This document shows positions 32,245 to 44,179 of a DNA stretch of 55,807 bases, one piece after another. How positions within the stretch are numbered: position 1 is the stretch's first letter; each line of letters begins with the position of its first letter. A program made the position numbers and the translations under genes. Where the stretch lies: assembly GCA_018524725.1 (NCBI GenBank), contig JAEUWP010000415.1, positions 1-55,807 of the forward strand, read 5' to 3'. The notes beneath the pieces are model-generated. The model did not search any database, was not told where the DNA came from, and was given only the letters and a program-made list of their open reading frames with translations. Source of the stretch: Podaxis mareebaensis (taxonomy: Eukaryota > Basidiomycota > Agaricomycetes > Agaricales > Agaricaceae).

Positions 32245-34547
32245 CTATTCCCAGGCTTCCTTCACAAGATCCGCTCCTCGTTCCCCGATAAAGTATACTG
32301 CCGTCTGCGTATGCGCGCAAGGTATATACGGCTACCACCCTCTCAGTACCGCGAACTGATCACACGGGCAGAACCACTTACCATAATGGACGCATCAATG
32401 ACCCTCAGACCACTCACACCTTTCACTCTCAAATCCGGATCAACAACTCCCCAACTCGCACCTTTCGGAGACATCATAGCTGTCCCAATAGGATGCCACG
32501 CCGTCACTGCGTTCTCTCGTATAGCGTTCTCAATTTCAGCGCCAGTGGAAAGGTTGGCGAACGGTTCGAGGATACCGGTGATTGAGTCTTTGAGGACTGG
32601 TGAAGAGACGAAGCGCCTGGCAGCCTTGATACCTTCGAGGATAGCGAGGATGTCGAAGGGGTGGGAGAAGAAGTTTGGGTTGATTAGTGGGGGGTCGAGG
32701 AGGTTGGAGGAGCGAAGGGCTAGGAAGCCACCTATAACCGATGTTTGGGTTAGTGGAATCGTCATGAGCATTGGATTTTTGACACACGCGAGGCAGGACT
32801 ACTGAGACGGAGGCGGGTGTCCCATAAGGTGTTGGTTCCCTGCAAAGCTGGGGTCAGATCCTGCTCGTGTAGGTGGGGATGAGGTGAGAACTCGCCCCGG
32901 CGAAAATCTCAATGTGTGCGGCCGTAGGGCCAGAGGAAGTATCAGGGAACATTTGGAGAATTGGTGAATCATCTGGTACGCGGATCCAACCAAGGTGGTC
33001 ACTTCGCACTAGTGCGGTGTATGGCCCCGTTCTGTTTTTCTCCCAGAGTGCTAGGGCCTGTGCTTGCAGGTCTGTATCGAAACTCAGGCTGGATAATTGT
33101 GGATTAGTGTATGTATTCAGAGCCACTATCGGAACTCACTTTGCCCAAGGGCCTATGTCGATAAAACCAGGCTTCAAACCGAACGAGACGTTCAAAGAAG
33201 GATGGTCTGTCATGTTCCGTCCAACACTTGGGTTATGGAATATCACTGGGATCCCTAGCTTCTCCAGATCGCTCCGATCGCCAATTCCGGAGTTGAGGAG
33301 GATATGAGGGGACCCAATCGATCCTGCGGACAGGATGACCTCCTTCGAGGCCGTCACGAGGATGGTATCCGACGGATTGTCAAGGGAGGTGATTTCCACC
33401 GTCCGGATAGTAGGATCCTGCGTTTTGTTATTGAAACCTCTGGAAGTTTGGAGGACGCGAGTGACAAGGGTGTCTGTAACGATGTGGAGGTTCTTGCGGG
33501 ACCGGACGTGTGGGGTCAAGTAGGATGTTGCGGCGCTGCTTCGGGTTCCATCATGACCTATCGTCGCTTGAAGGAATCCTGGCATAATGTCCAATTTTAA
33601 GTCTCGTGGTTGCGTCATAATATCTACTGAATTACGAACCTACGCCAAGAGACGTTCCAGAGTTGAAGTCCAAGTTGAATGCGAACTCTCCACCTAGTTC
33701 CTGTGTCGCTTGCAGAGTGATTTGGTCGACGGTGGGGTGTTGGAACCCTGAAACGGTTATTGGGACCGAGCCATTCAGGCTGTGAACTGCGGGGTTGTAT
33801 TGACCAGTGATGTTGTGGTCGTCGACTGGGGGTTGGAACTTTTCTTGCTACACGTAGTTAGATCAGAGTCAGCCTTGCATTGTCAAGGGAGGGATCCGGT
33901 AGTACTTACTCTCTTGATATATGGCTGGAGGTTGTCCCAGCTCCACCCTGGATTGCCAGTCACTCTGGCCCAACGGTCGTAGTCCGAGGCAGCACCTCTG
34001 GTAAAAACCATCCCGTCTATTGTCTCTCAAGTGAGTTTCCGACAGCTGCACTTATGTTGGGGATCTACTCACTAACGGAACTACTTCCACCAAGGAGATG
34101 CCCACGTTGGTAATCGATAGAACGATTATTATAACCTGGAATTGGAACAGTGGTGAAGTTCCAGTCATAGCGTGTGCGGGCGAGCTTGGACTGAAGACCC
34201 GGACACATTGACTCTAGGACTCCTTCATTGCTGTATAAAGGCATTAGGTACAGGATAACCGGGAGTTGGTGGAGACGGACGTACGTTGGTCCCGCCTCTA
34301 TTAAGAGGACCTTGAACTTTGTGTTTTCGGTTAGCCTGCTTGCGAGGACTGATCCTGCGGTTCCGCCTGATTGTGGGTTAACATCAGAGATAGTCAGGTA
34401 AGTGGGCGACGTGCATCAACACACACCTCCGACTATGATGAAATCCCAATTAAGCTTCGGGACATCTCTGATTGATCCCCATGTTGCGCATAAAGCGAGA
34501 GAGGAAAGTGCGAGCACAACCGTTATCTTGCGAAATATTGTATACAT
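32245..34547 (-). CDS. Secreted GMC oxidoreductase E
   Basis: Ten exons in the family layout. Exon 1 is 34547-34427, exon 2 34366-34285, exon 6 33578-33140, exon 7 33088-32896, exon 9 32731-32382, exon 10 32331-32245; about 598 residues. Signal peptide [15 protein letters not shown] loop GGGTAGS over intron 1; [64 protein letters not shown]. It is the most diverged of the intact copies (longer loop FNNKTQD in exon 6). Intron 7 starts with GC instead of GT (GGG then GCGAGT, ending TTGCAG). The splice is needed: the unspliced frame stops at once, while exon 8 ([10 protein letters not shown]...SSPAS) has the same 52 bp as in the other copies. TATAAA lies at 34588-34583. Confidence 0.9.
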
Positions 34548-36166
34548 TTCTGGTGGCGCTAGATAGCCGCCTCACAATGTAGTTTATATTCTTTAGGAGC
34601 CCGTCCCTTCCGGGTTTGTAACCTAAGCAAGGATTCTTGGAGGTGTTCCAGGGAAACTAGATGGCTATGGCCATATGCCGACACTGGGAATAAACGCAAA
34701 GACCGCCCGATGATAGAAATAGCGATGTGGTAATGACATGGGTATACTGGCACCTATCAAGGATATGCATGGTGGGTTTATGGCGGCTGTTGAACCCCAT
34801 GAACGAGGATCTTTGTACCTGACGAGTTAAATCAGGAGTACGTGGTATTTTAAGACCAGGCGCTCCAACATTTGTGTATAAACCCGAACGATGCCGAAAT
34901 GGAGCCCCATATTCCTTATAAAAACAAAGTTTGTAGCTCCGAATTGGAGAATGGATGGGAAAGTCGTAGATGAATGAAATGTGTCATGGGAAAGCAGGCG
35001 CCTTGGGTTCCTGGGGAACCATCTTCTGCTTCTCTTCATCTCACGATGAGAACGGTGGTCGAGAATGAGAGAAGATCATGCATCAGCCCTTCGCGCGTTC
35101 TTTCATGATTGGATTTTGTCACCGCTTAACACTGAGAGCATATGCATTCTGGTCTATGAATCACCACACCGCATACCATTGCTCATCCAATGACCATTTG
35201 TTTGTTGTTCAGATCCAAATAGCTAAAGCATTGTGCATTTCTATTTGTTGTCTATTTTTAGAATGTGGGTAGCCAGACACATGATAGGCGCTGGCTATTG
35301 TCAGCACGACTCGTTTCTACACCACTCTCGTTAATGTTCTTGGTGTGTATCTTCCAATATCCTCACTGCCTTATTTCTCACACTACATCTGTTCTTGTAG
35401 AGATAAAAGCCATTAAATACATGTTATGATGGCAATAGAACTGCATGAACTGGTGGGAACATCCTGCCAGTTCATTGCATCCTGATAACAATTACATGTA
35501 TGAGATTAATATCTAAAGTCCTGCAGGTACATTGGGTGAAGCACAGACAAGGATACAAAATGGTTCATTCAAGCATATGGTTGATCCAAAAAGGCTTACT
35601 ATTGACATCATCACAAAAAAACAGTGAAGTCTGAAAATGACCTCAGTTTTATTCTCATGATATGTATTTCCTGTGCTCTGGGCAGAGTTTGAAAATGGCC
35701 ATGGGATCAGTGGTCAAGGGGATGGTGCTGCTGCTGCTGCTGTTGTCATTGTTGTTGAACTCTTTATTTCTATACTGCTACAAGCAAACCAACTGCTAAG
35801 ATGCAGTCAGGTCAGAGCCCAGAACATCGGGATGTTGATGAGGTGAGTTCAGGGTTGTAGCGAAGAATGCCAGCATCCATCTGGTGTTGGGAGTGGTTAT
35901 GGGATAAGGTGAGGTAGAGAGTTGAGAGTGAGAAGAGAGCTGAGGAAAATATGGGGGTAAAACAACTTGTATTTGTTGTACCTACAACATGGTTTTATAC
36001 TACAACTAATAAAGTTTTTGTTCATTAGAGAAAATGCTAGAAAATGGTCAAGAAAATGAAGAAATGAAAGGAAAGGTACAAATATTGTATTTATGATGAC
36101 ATTCCATTCTAAAGTGTCTGTTTACAAGTATAATGGGAATGTACTTTAAATACAAGACACAAAGTC
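34548..36166. other. Gene-poor flank left of the Copia element
   Basis: GC content drops here. A CTG/TTG-type trinucleotide run lies at about 35725-35757. The right part could be the 3' tail of the minus-strand gypsy split by the Copia insertion, but I found no LTR to prove it. Confidence 0.4.
35725..35757. repeat. Trinucleotide microsatellite
   Basis: About five CTG units, then imperfect TTG units. Confidence 0.7.
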
Positions 36167-36171
36167 AAAAT

Positions 36172-36821
36172 TGTTGAGGAATGAATCAGCATGACACTTG
36201 TGTGTATACTTGCCATTGGCAGTACATGCTGTATCCTCAACTCATATGCTCTGCATTGACAGAGTGAGATGTATTTTTGGAACCATCCATAGCTTTGTGC
36301 TATGTTTAGATTGATCTGTTTCTATTAATACATTTACACACATATGTAGACATATGGCCTGTGTTAGTATTACTCATATCCTCATGGATTATGACTTGTA
36401 GAAACGTTCCCTGACTGCAGATGACTCCTGTAACATATGGTAGAGTCATGTTCTTTCTATTTCTACCTTTTACATGCACATTACTCATGATATATGCATG
36501 TATGCCTTATGATTTCTGACTCATGCATGTATTTTACCCTTAACCCAGTGTCATAGCTCTACAGTATTTAAACCAGCATGTAGTAGTGTACTTTCTACAC
36601 TGGAGTTTCATATTCCTTGTCTACTTGACTATTCAGCTCTCTTAAGCTCAACATTCCTCACTACTTCCAATTCGGTATCACCTTCTCTGGTACTCCTCTT
36701 GACTCACCTTTCCCACATCTCCTACTGTATCTTCCAGTTCGACCAGCCTTGGATTGTGAGTAACTGGTTTACTCTCCACTGATACTATGCTTGTGTAGTG
36801 GCAACCATTCTCCCCTTGTCA
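36172..36821 (+). repeat. Copia 5' LTR
   Basis: 650 bp, no length difference from the 3' LTR. Starts TGTTGAGG and ends TTGTCA. Confidence 0.95.
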
Positions 36822-36837
36822 GGTTATGGGCCCTGAG
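36822..36837 (+). promoter_or_regulatory. Copia primer-binding site
   Basis: GGTTATGGGCCCTGAG begins immediately after the LTR. GGTTATGGGCCC is complementary to the anticodon stem-loop of initiator tRNA-Met, the half-tRNA primer site known from Drosophila copia and yeast Ty5. Confidence 0.75.
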
Positions 36838-37007
36838 ACTCTCCTTCTGAGGATTCTCTCCTATTAATTTAGGATTGAGATGAAGACATCTTGGGATAAA
36901 AGCCTATTTTCTACCTTTATCATTATCTGTATACAGCATTATACTAATACCCCATTTTATCATGCTTAGTTGATTATCTTACGGCCAATTTCTTTGATAC
37001 GTCAAAT

Positions 37008-40000
37008 ATGGCTTCGACTATTGCTACTTCTTCCCTTCCCAAACTTGAGGGTCCCTCTAACTACAAGTTCTGGGTTCATTGCCTTCAAGGAGCACTCTCC
37101 TTGATTAGTGTTACAGGTTCCATGGAAACAGGCTGGTCCCTGACTGATAGATCAGCAACAGCACCTGCCCAGAATGACACAGCTGAAGCGGCATGGCAAA
37201 CTCAAATGAGGGCACAAGCCTTATCAATTATTGAGAACATGTTGCCTGATTCCATGCTGCTTCATGGGAGAACAAGGCCAGATACCTTATGGGCACAACT
37301 CTGAACTCAGTTTGGAACACTGGGTCCAGCTAACATCTATGGCTTGTTCACCTGAGCTCTGAAGAAGAGAATCACCAGCAAAAGAGATATTGCGGTTGAT
37401 ATTGCTGAAATGGTGACTCTCTTCACCCAGGTTGAGGAAGCTACTGCTGCCATCCCTGAGGTTCTCAGAGCTATGGTTCTTCTTTTGGCTATTCCAGATG
37501 ATTGGGATTCGGTCCAACAATTGTTGTTGACCAACAAAACTACGACTGCAGCCTTAACTTGGCAAGTGGTCGCAGATGCTTTAAATGCAGAATGGGCTCA
37601 GTGGAATGGATGCAACAAAATGTCCACTCATCTTACCAATGCTCAATCTGCTACTAAAGCTAAACTTCCCAATGACCAAGGTGGTCCTTCCACCTGGAAC
37701 AAATCTTGTCCAGGTCCACCTTGGAGTCGATTTGTCTCTCAGCCTGTCAGCTGGGACAAAACCTCCAATGGTCCCAAGCCTCAAGGCCAACAAAATGGTC
37801 AGCCTGGTCAATGGCAGACTGTCAAGCTGAAGAAGAAGAGGGCTCCCAAGAAGAAGAAGTCCCCCAACACCTCAGTGAAACCAGCTGACTCCATGGCAGG
37901 TTTTGCTGCACCTGCTTGACTAGCAGTGGCAACTCCACCTTCCCCTGCTGGTGCTGGTAGATCTCACACAGGTCCCAATATGCACCCCTTCAACCTCTTG
38001 GATCAGATCCAATGGCTGCAAGCAAATGCACCTCGCATTCCACCACAGGCTCTGGTCCAGCAACACTTAGCTGCTTCAGTCCCACAGGATCGCCCCTTGC
38101 TTCCTTCCCTTTCTCATAGGGTACGATCTCAAAACCCTGTTCCCATCACCCCCACTTACTCTTCTGCCATGCAGGAGAAACATAAGTTTGAGGAATCTAA
38201 AATAGAGGTGAGTAACCTCTGTTTTACTGCTATTCTTGAGCTTGAGATACTGAATCTCGCACAGGAAGTGCAGGAGACCCTCAAGGTGATGAAACATCAA
38301 AGGATTGATACAGTGACTAAGTCACTGGATCAGCTCCGTGAGGAACAGAAGATCTGAACCCAATGCTATCATGACATCAATCACGCCCATAAGCTTCGTC
38401 ATGCCCCTACTAAACGAAGCATTGAGGAGCTGATTGAGGAAACCTTACTCCTCATGTTGCTAGATGATGCATCCAAGAAAGCAAAGACCTTCGATGAAGA
38501 CTTCCCACCACTTCTGGGACAGTCTGGTCTTCTGCCAGTTAGTCACCCAACCGAGGTAGGCAACTACTCTTGGTGTGTCCACATGGGCAAATGGACTAAA
38601 AATCCTAAGAAGACCAATCTGACCATGCAGCGTCCTGAAAAGCTGTACAATGTTGTCAAAGAAGCTCTTCATGAACATGAAGAAGAGAAGCAATGCAAGG
38701 CAAAGGCCCTTCACTTCAAGAAAGGCAAGGCCAAGGCTACTGGGGAATGCTACATCCCACAAGTAGGTTGCTTCTATCAAGACCTGATGAATCAGCTAAT
38801 TCATTTTGGCATGATCCAGGACACTTGTGAAGTCGATCCTAAAGTATGTGTTAATCCTATTGGTCAATTACAGCTTATTCATTTCCTTGTTACCCAACAG
38901 GGAGAACAAAGCTCTCGTGCCCTTCAAGAGGCACTTGCTGTGATCGACAAAAACCCTGAAGGTTATCCATCTGACCCTAAAGATGTTGAATACCTTTACT
39001 CAATAGGTTTAACAGAATGTGAGTGGGATGAAGCCATGGTGCCTTCAACCTCTTCAGTCAATGTTCTGCCAGCACCACCTTCTTCTCCTGTCTGCCTCCC
39101 CGGAGCATCTCATCCCAATGATGAGATAGATCTCGTCGGGAGTGATGTCAAAGATTGCCCACCTTTGGTCAACAGCCCTTGTCACCTATCAGATGTCGAT
39201 TATGATGCCAATGACACAAGTGATGCCAACAGCGACTTCAAGAAGAAGAAGGCTATGGGGTACATAATCCATATCCAATCACCATCTACTGATGCTGATC
39301 ACCTCCATACTCAGACCGGTCACAACACTTCCTTCTGGGAAGAAGAAGGGCAAGCTTGGCAAGAAATGCCATGCCAAGGCCAAACATTGCAAGGTTTAGA
39401 GGATTGCCCATGCAGGGCAGAAGGAGGAAGAGGAGATGAGCACCTACTGTCATGGGAACAGATACTTAGGTGGCTCATAGATTTGGACAATTTTGTTTTT
39501 TGCAATGGATCATGTACAGAATTCATAGTGATGTGCACAAGCACATCTTGCTTTAATGTAATTCATTCTGTGCATGCACCTCCCAGTCTGAATGCCTCTA
39601 AGATTGCTCATCAAGATGAACCAATTATATGGATAAGTATAATGCTATTTGGTTATTAGATTCAGGAGCATCTGGCCATTATATGCCACACATGGAAGAC
39701 TTTATTGACTTCCAATACTACCCTGAACCAATAACCGTTTACACTGCTGGTGATCTGATGATATCACCAGGCCACAGTACAGTTTTAATTGAAACTGTGA
39801 TTAATACAGATAATGGCACACGGATACTTAATCATTCATACCTATATCCAGTGCATTACTTACAAGGTAGTGGAGATTGATTGTTATCAGTTGGTCAGCT
39901 CACCAAGGCTGGAGCTAAAATAGAAACCACTGATACCTGCTCACGCATCAACGACTCGTTAAACAAGCCAATACTAGTTGCACAACCACTAATAGGTTGT

Positions 40001-43000
40001 TTGCCTACTCTTCATTATGTAAAGAGTAAAATCATCAAATTGCATAATGATATGCATGCATTTGCAACTAGTACAGTACCAGGGTACGACATCCTGCATA
40101 ACAGGATGGGACACCCATCAGATCGTATCCTCAAACACTTTGAGACAAGTACAATCAGCTTTCCTCATGTAGAAATTCCCACAAATAGCCTGAAACCATG
40201 TGAAGGTTGCACTATGGGAAAGATGCATCAGAAAAGCTTTAATGTTAACTTTGAGAGAGCATCTAGGCCTCCAGAAAGGATCCATTCAGATCTTTTAGAG
40301 CTACCTACAGTCAGTTACTGAAAATACAAATAGGTAATGACTATTCTAGATGACTTCTCCTCAAATGCTTGGATTCATTTACTCCGTAAAAAATCCGAAG
40401 CACCTACAGTAATGAAGAATTTCTTGACCTTAGTCAGTAAACATATCAGTGGTCCAGTAAAATTCCTACATACTGATCGAGGAGGAGAATATATCCAAGA
40501 AAGCTTACAAGCTCTCTTATGCTCTCAAGGGATTATCCATGTGACAAGTGCTCCACATGCTCACCAACAAAATGGAAGAGTGGAATGCCTCAACTGTACA
40601 TTAATGGATAAAGCTGAAGCCATGTGGCATCATGCTTGTATACCAAACAGTTGGTGGGAATTTGTGATTGATACTGTGTGTTACCTTTACAATCACACCC
40701 CCATGTCACGACTAAACCCCTCAAGAAGTTTTAATGGGTGTCAAACCAGATGTTTCTAAATTCAGAACCTTTGGATGTGGTGCTTATGCATTCTTACCCA
40801 AAGAGGTCCACAAAGACAAGTTATCCCCTAAATCAGAATTAATGATATTCCTGGGATACTCTCTGGACCAGAAGAACTATTTATTTATGCATCATATGCA
40901 AGGCAATGTACTCTACATTACACCTACTGCTATATTCGATGAACAGTTCTTCCCTAAATGTTCTGAAAAGAATCACCGAAAACAAGGGAGTCGAAGTTCT
41001 TCTTCAAGAACTCCTACACTCTCTAGCAAGGTAATCATATACCCTAGACAGGATGACAGAAGGTCACCACCACTGGAGCAACCATCTGCTCCAGAACCAC
41101 CTTCCGCGAGTTCATCATCACCTGACCTTAGACATTGGCATGAAACTCCAGATCATGACAATGATGATGATGATAGGGATAACAGTGACATAAGTCCAAG
41201 AGAAGATCATGAGTCTGATCTTGATTATGCTAATCCCAAAGATTATCCTGATCTAGAAAGACATTCACCTGTGCAAAGCACTGATCCAAATGATAATCGA
41301 GATCCATCTCCATATCTGGAAGACTTCAAAGAAAGAGGTGATGACTATCCATATATGGACTCTCCCCCAGTTCCTCAGTCTCCTAGATTAGAAGAATTCG
41401 AGCAATGTGGCGATGATCCCCCAAACAGGGAATCGTCCAGCAATCTGATACCTGGAACACCTTCCAGTGAGCCTTCCCATCAAAAGGATAAGGCTATACC
41501 AAGACAACAAGGTACCAGAACAACACCTATGGGGTTTAGCCCTCCAAGGCCTTCCCATAAGCGTCAAGCCATGTCTCTGCCATGGATGCAACAATGGCAA
41601 ACACCTTCTAATCAATGCCCTCAATGGGAATGCTGGGTTCCCTCTAAACCCAGAAATATATATGGAGATCAACATCCAGTGCAAGTACTATGCAATTATC
41701 GAGGCTTCAAATGGATACCTCCTAAGGGAGAACCATTACTAAAGCGAGTTTGCAAGTGAAGCCCAGTAGCACTCCCTGATGTTGAAAATGAAATGCCACC
41801 TGATGAACAAAAACTTGACTCTTCACAAACTTCTATGTTGATGGAACTAATGATGGTACATCATGTGAATAAGTTATGCAAAGGAGGAGGAGTACAGTTC
41901 ATTAATTTCCTTTTCGCAAACAAAGTTGATGTGTCATATACCCCAAAAGTCTTCAAAGACTTAGCTAAACTCCCCAAGGAGATATGTGATAAGTGGTATA
42001 AAGCTTGTCTTGAAGAGATAGATGCATTAAAGAAACAACAAGTCTATGAACTCATCAAGCTTTGAAAAGGAAGAAAAGTGATTGGTAATTGATGGGTATT
42101 CTCTCTGAAATCTGATGGCAGACTCAGATCTCGATTAGTCACACAAGGGTTCTCACAAATCGAAGGAATTGACTTCGATGAACTCTTTTCCCCTGTTGTC
42201 CAGTATGAGACCGCATGATTGCTATTTGCAATAGCTGCCCTCAAAGATTGGGATATGTTTGGTCTTGATGTGAAGACTGCTTATCTCTACGGACATCTTA
42301 AGGAGGAAATATATATGTGACAACCAGAAGGTTTTGTCCAAAAAGGACAAGAAACCAAAGTATGGCACTTGAAACATGCCTTATACAGTCTCAAACAAGC
42401 AGGCCGCCAATGGTGGCTTGAAGTTACCAATTTGATGAAAGGATTAGGCTTCAAACGTGCATCACTTGATGCTGGAGTCTATTATTACTATGATACATGA
42501 GAAAAATCTCTTATCATCACACTGCTTTATGTGGATGATGCAGCTTTCATAGGACCATGTGGATCAAAAACCCTTCATTGAAAAATGGAAGCATTCATGG
42601 AAAAATGGGAATGTTGATTCCTAGGTGAATTAACTGAATTCCTTGGAATGCATATCACACGAGACTGTGATAATCAATTGATCATGATTGATCAACAACC
42701 TTATTTGGATAAGGTATTAGAACATTTCAATGTGGTCGAAAAAGCCAAATCTACTCTGTTGCTGAGAGACTTCGTCTTTACTACAGCAACAGAACAGGCA
42801 TCTGCTAATTTTAGGCAGAAGTACCAACAACTGGTTGGATCTTTGATGTACTTGATGATCAGATCATGTCCCGATATTGCCTTTGCAGTCATCAAGTTAT
42901 CCCAACAAATGATGAATCTGTCATGGGAACACTATAAAGCTGGCTTACATACCTTATGATACCTTCGTGGCACATCTAAATATGTCATTGTCTATGATGG

Positions 43001-43490
43001 ACAAACAAACAAAGGAATCAATGTGTTCTCTGATTCAGATTGGGCACAAGATCCAGAAACCAGGAAATCGGTCACTGGCTTCTTTATTAGAATAGCTGGA
43101 GCAGCTGTTTCATGGCTATCTCAGTGCCAGAAGACAGTTGCCTTATCATTGACAGAAGCTGAATACATGGCTTTATCTGATGCTAGTCGACAAATAGAGT
43201 GGACAATTAATTTGCTCACTGAAATCGGCATTAATCCTGAATGGATTAAAAAACCACACTTATTTGGTGATAACTGAGGTTCAGTATTTTGGGCCAAAAA
43301 TCCAGTTACCAAAAAACATTCAAAACATGTAGATGTTAAGTACCACTACATCTGCAATTTACTTGAGGATGAAAAATTCCTCTTGTATAATATCAAAGGA
43401 ACTGAAAATCCTGCAGATTTATTAACTAAGAATCTCGACACGAAAAAGTTCAATGACTTTTTGCCTGCTTTGGGCATCAAATTCTTTTGA
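37008..43490 (+). pseudogene. Copia gag-pol, decayed
   Basis: Start ATG at 37008 (LPKLEGPSNYKFWVHCLQGA, gag-like). Protease DSGASGHYMPH near 39660. Integrase zinc finger with HNRMGHPSD and CEGCTMGK (40090-40220), catalytic parts HSDLLELP, HTDRGGEY and NGRVE. Reverse transcriptase LFSPVVQYETA, DVKTAYLYGHL and LLYVDDAAF (42180-42550). RNase H VFSDSDWAQDPETRKSVTGF and LTEAEYMALSDA (43020-43190). Reading needs two frame changes, near 39630-39659 and 40735, which cancel. About fifteen TGA stops and one TAG interrupt it. Where the family residue is known it is Arg (TA-stop-LLFA, EEIYM-stop-QPEGF, stop-YLRGT). Two integrase Args read Cys (VECLNCTL). Confidence 0.9.
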
Positions 43491-43509
43491 ACTTCACACT
43501 CTGACAATT

Positions 43510-43524
43510 TCGAGCGAGGAGGAG
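43510..43524 (+). promoter_or_regulatory. Copia polypurine tract
   Basis: CGAGCGAGGAGGAG directly precedes the 3' LTR and would prime plus-strand DNA synthesis. Confidence 0.7.
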
Positions 43525-44174
43525 TATTGAGGAATGAATCAGCATGACACTTGCATGTATACTTGCCATTGGCAGTACATGCTGTATCCTTGACTCATAC
43601 ACTCTGCATTGACAGAGTGAGATGTATTTTTGGAACCATCCATAGCTTTGTGCTATGTTTAGATTGATCTGTTTCTATTAATACATTTACACACATATGT
43701 AGACATACGGCCTGTGTTAGTATTACTCATATCCTCATGGATTATGACTTGTAGAAATGTTCCCTGACTGCAGATGACTCCTGTAACATACGGTAGAGTC
43801 ATGTTCTTTCTATTTCTACCTTTTACATGCACATTACTCATGATATACATGTGTATGCCTTATGATTTCTGACTCATGCATGTATTTTACCCTTAACCCA
43901 GTGTCATAGCTCTACAGTATTTAAACCAGCATGTAGTAGTGTACTTTCTACACTGGAGTTTCATATTCCTTGTCTACTTGACTATTCAGCTCTCTTAAGC
44001 TCAACATTCCTCACTACTTCCAATTCGGTATCACCTTCTCTGGTACTCCTCTTGACTCACCTTTCCCACATCTCCTACCATATCTTCCAGTTCAACCAGC
44101 CTCAGATTGTGAGTAACTGGTTTACTCTCCACTGACACTATGCTTGTGTAGTGGCAACCATTCTCCCCTCATCA
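43525..44174 (+). repeat. Copia 3' LTR
   Basis: 650 bp. Differs from the 5' LTR at about fourteen sites. Twelve are TG/CA or CG/TG/CA pairs. First dinucleotide is TA instead of TG. Confidence 0.95.
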
Positions 44175-44179
44175 AAAAT

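Larger units (their letters stand above)
36172..44174 (+). mobile_element. Complete Copia (Ty1/copia) LTR retrotransposon
   Basis: An 8,003-bp element bounded by two 650-bp LTRs (36172-36821 and 43525-44174). It is flanked by the 5-bp duplication AAAAT (36167-36171 and 44175-44179). The 5' LTR starts TG and both end in CA. The primer site follows the 5' LTR directly and a purine tract precedes the 3' LTR. The coding region has protease, integrase, reverse transcriptase and RNase H in Copia order. It cannot move on its own, because it holds many stops. Confidence 0.96.

Noticed and set aside
35960..36000. Palindromic TTGTTGTACCTACAACA as an LTR end of gypsy 1
   Set aside because: No TG...CA bounds, matching partner or target duplication could be found.
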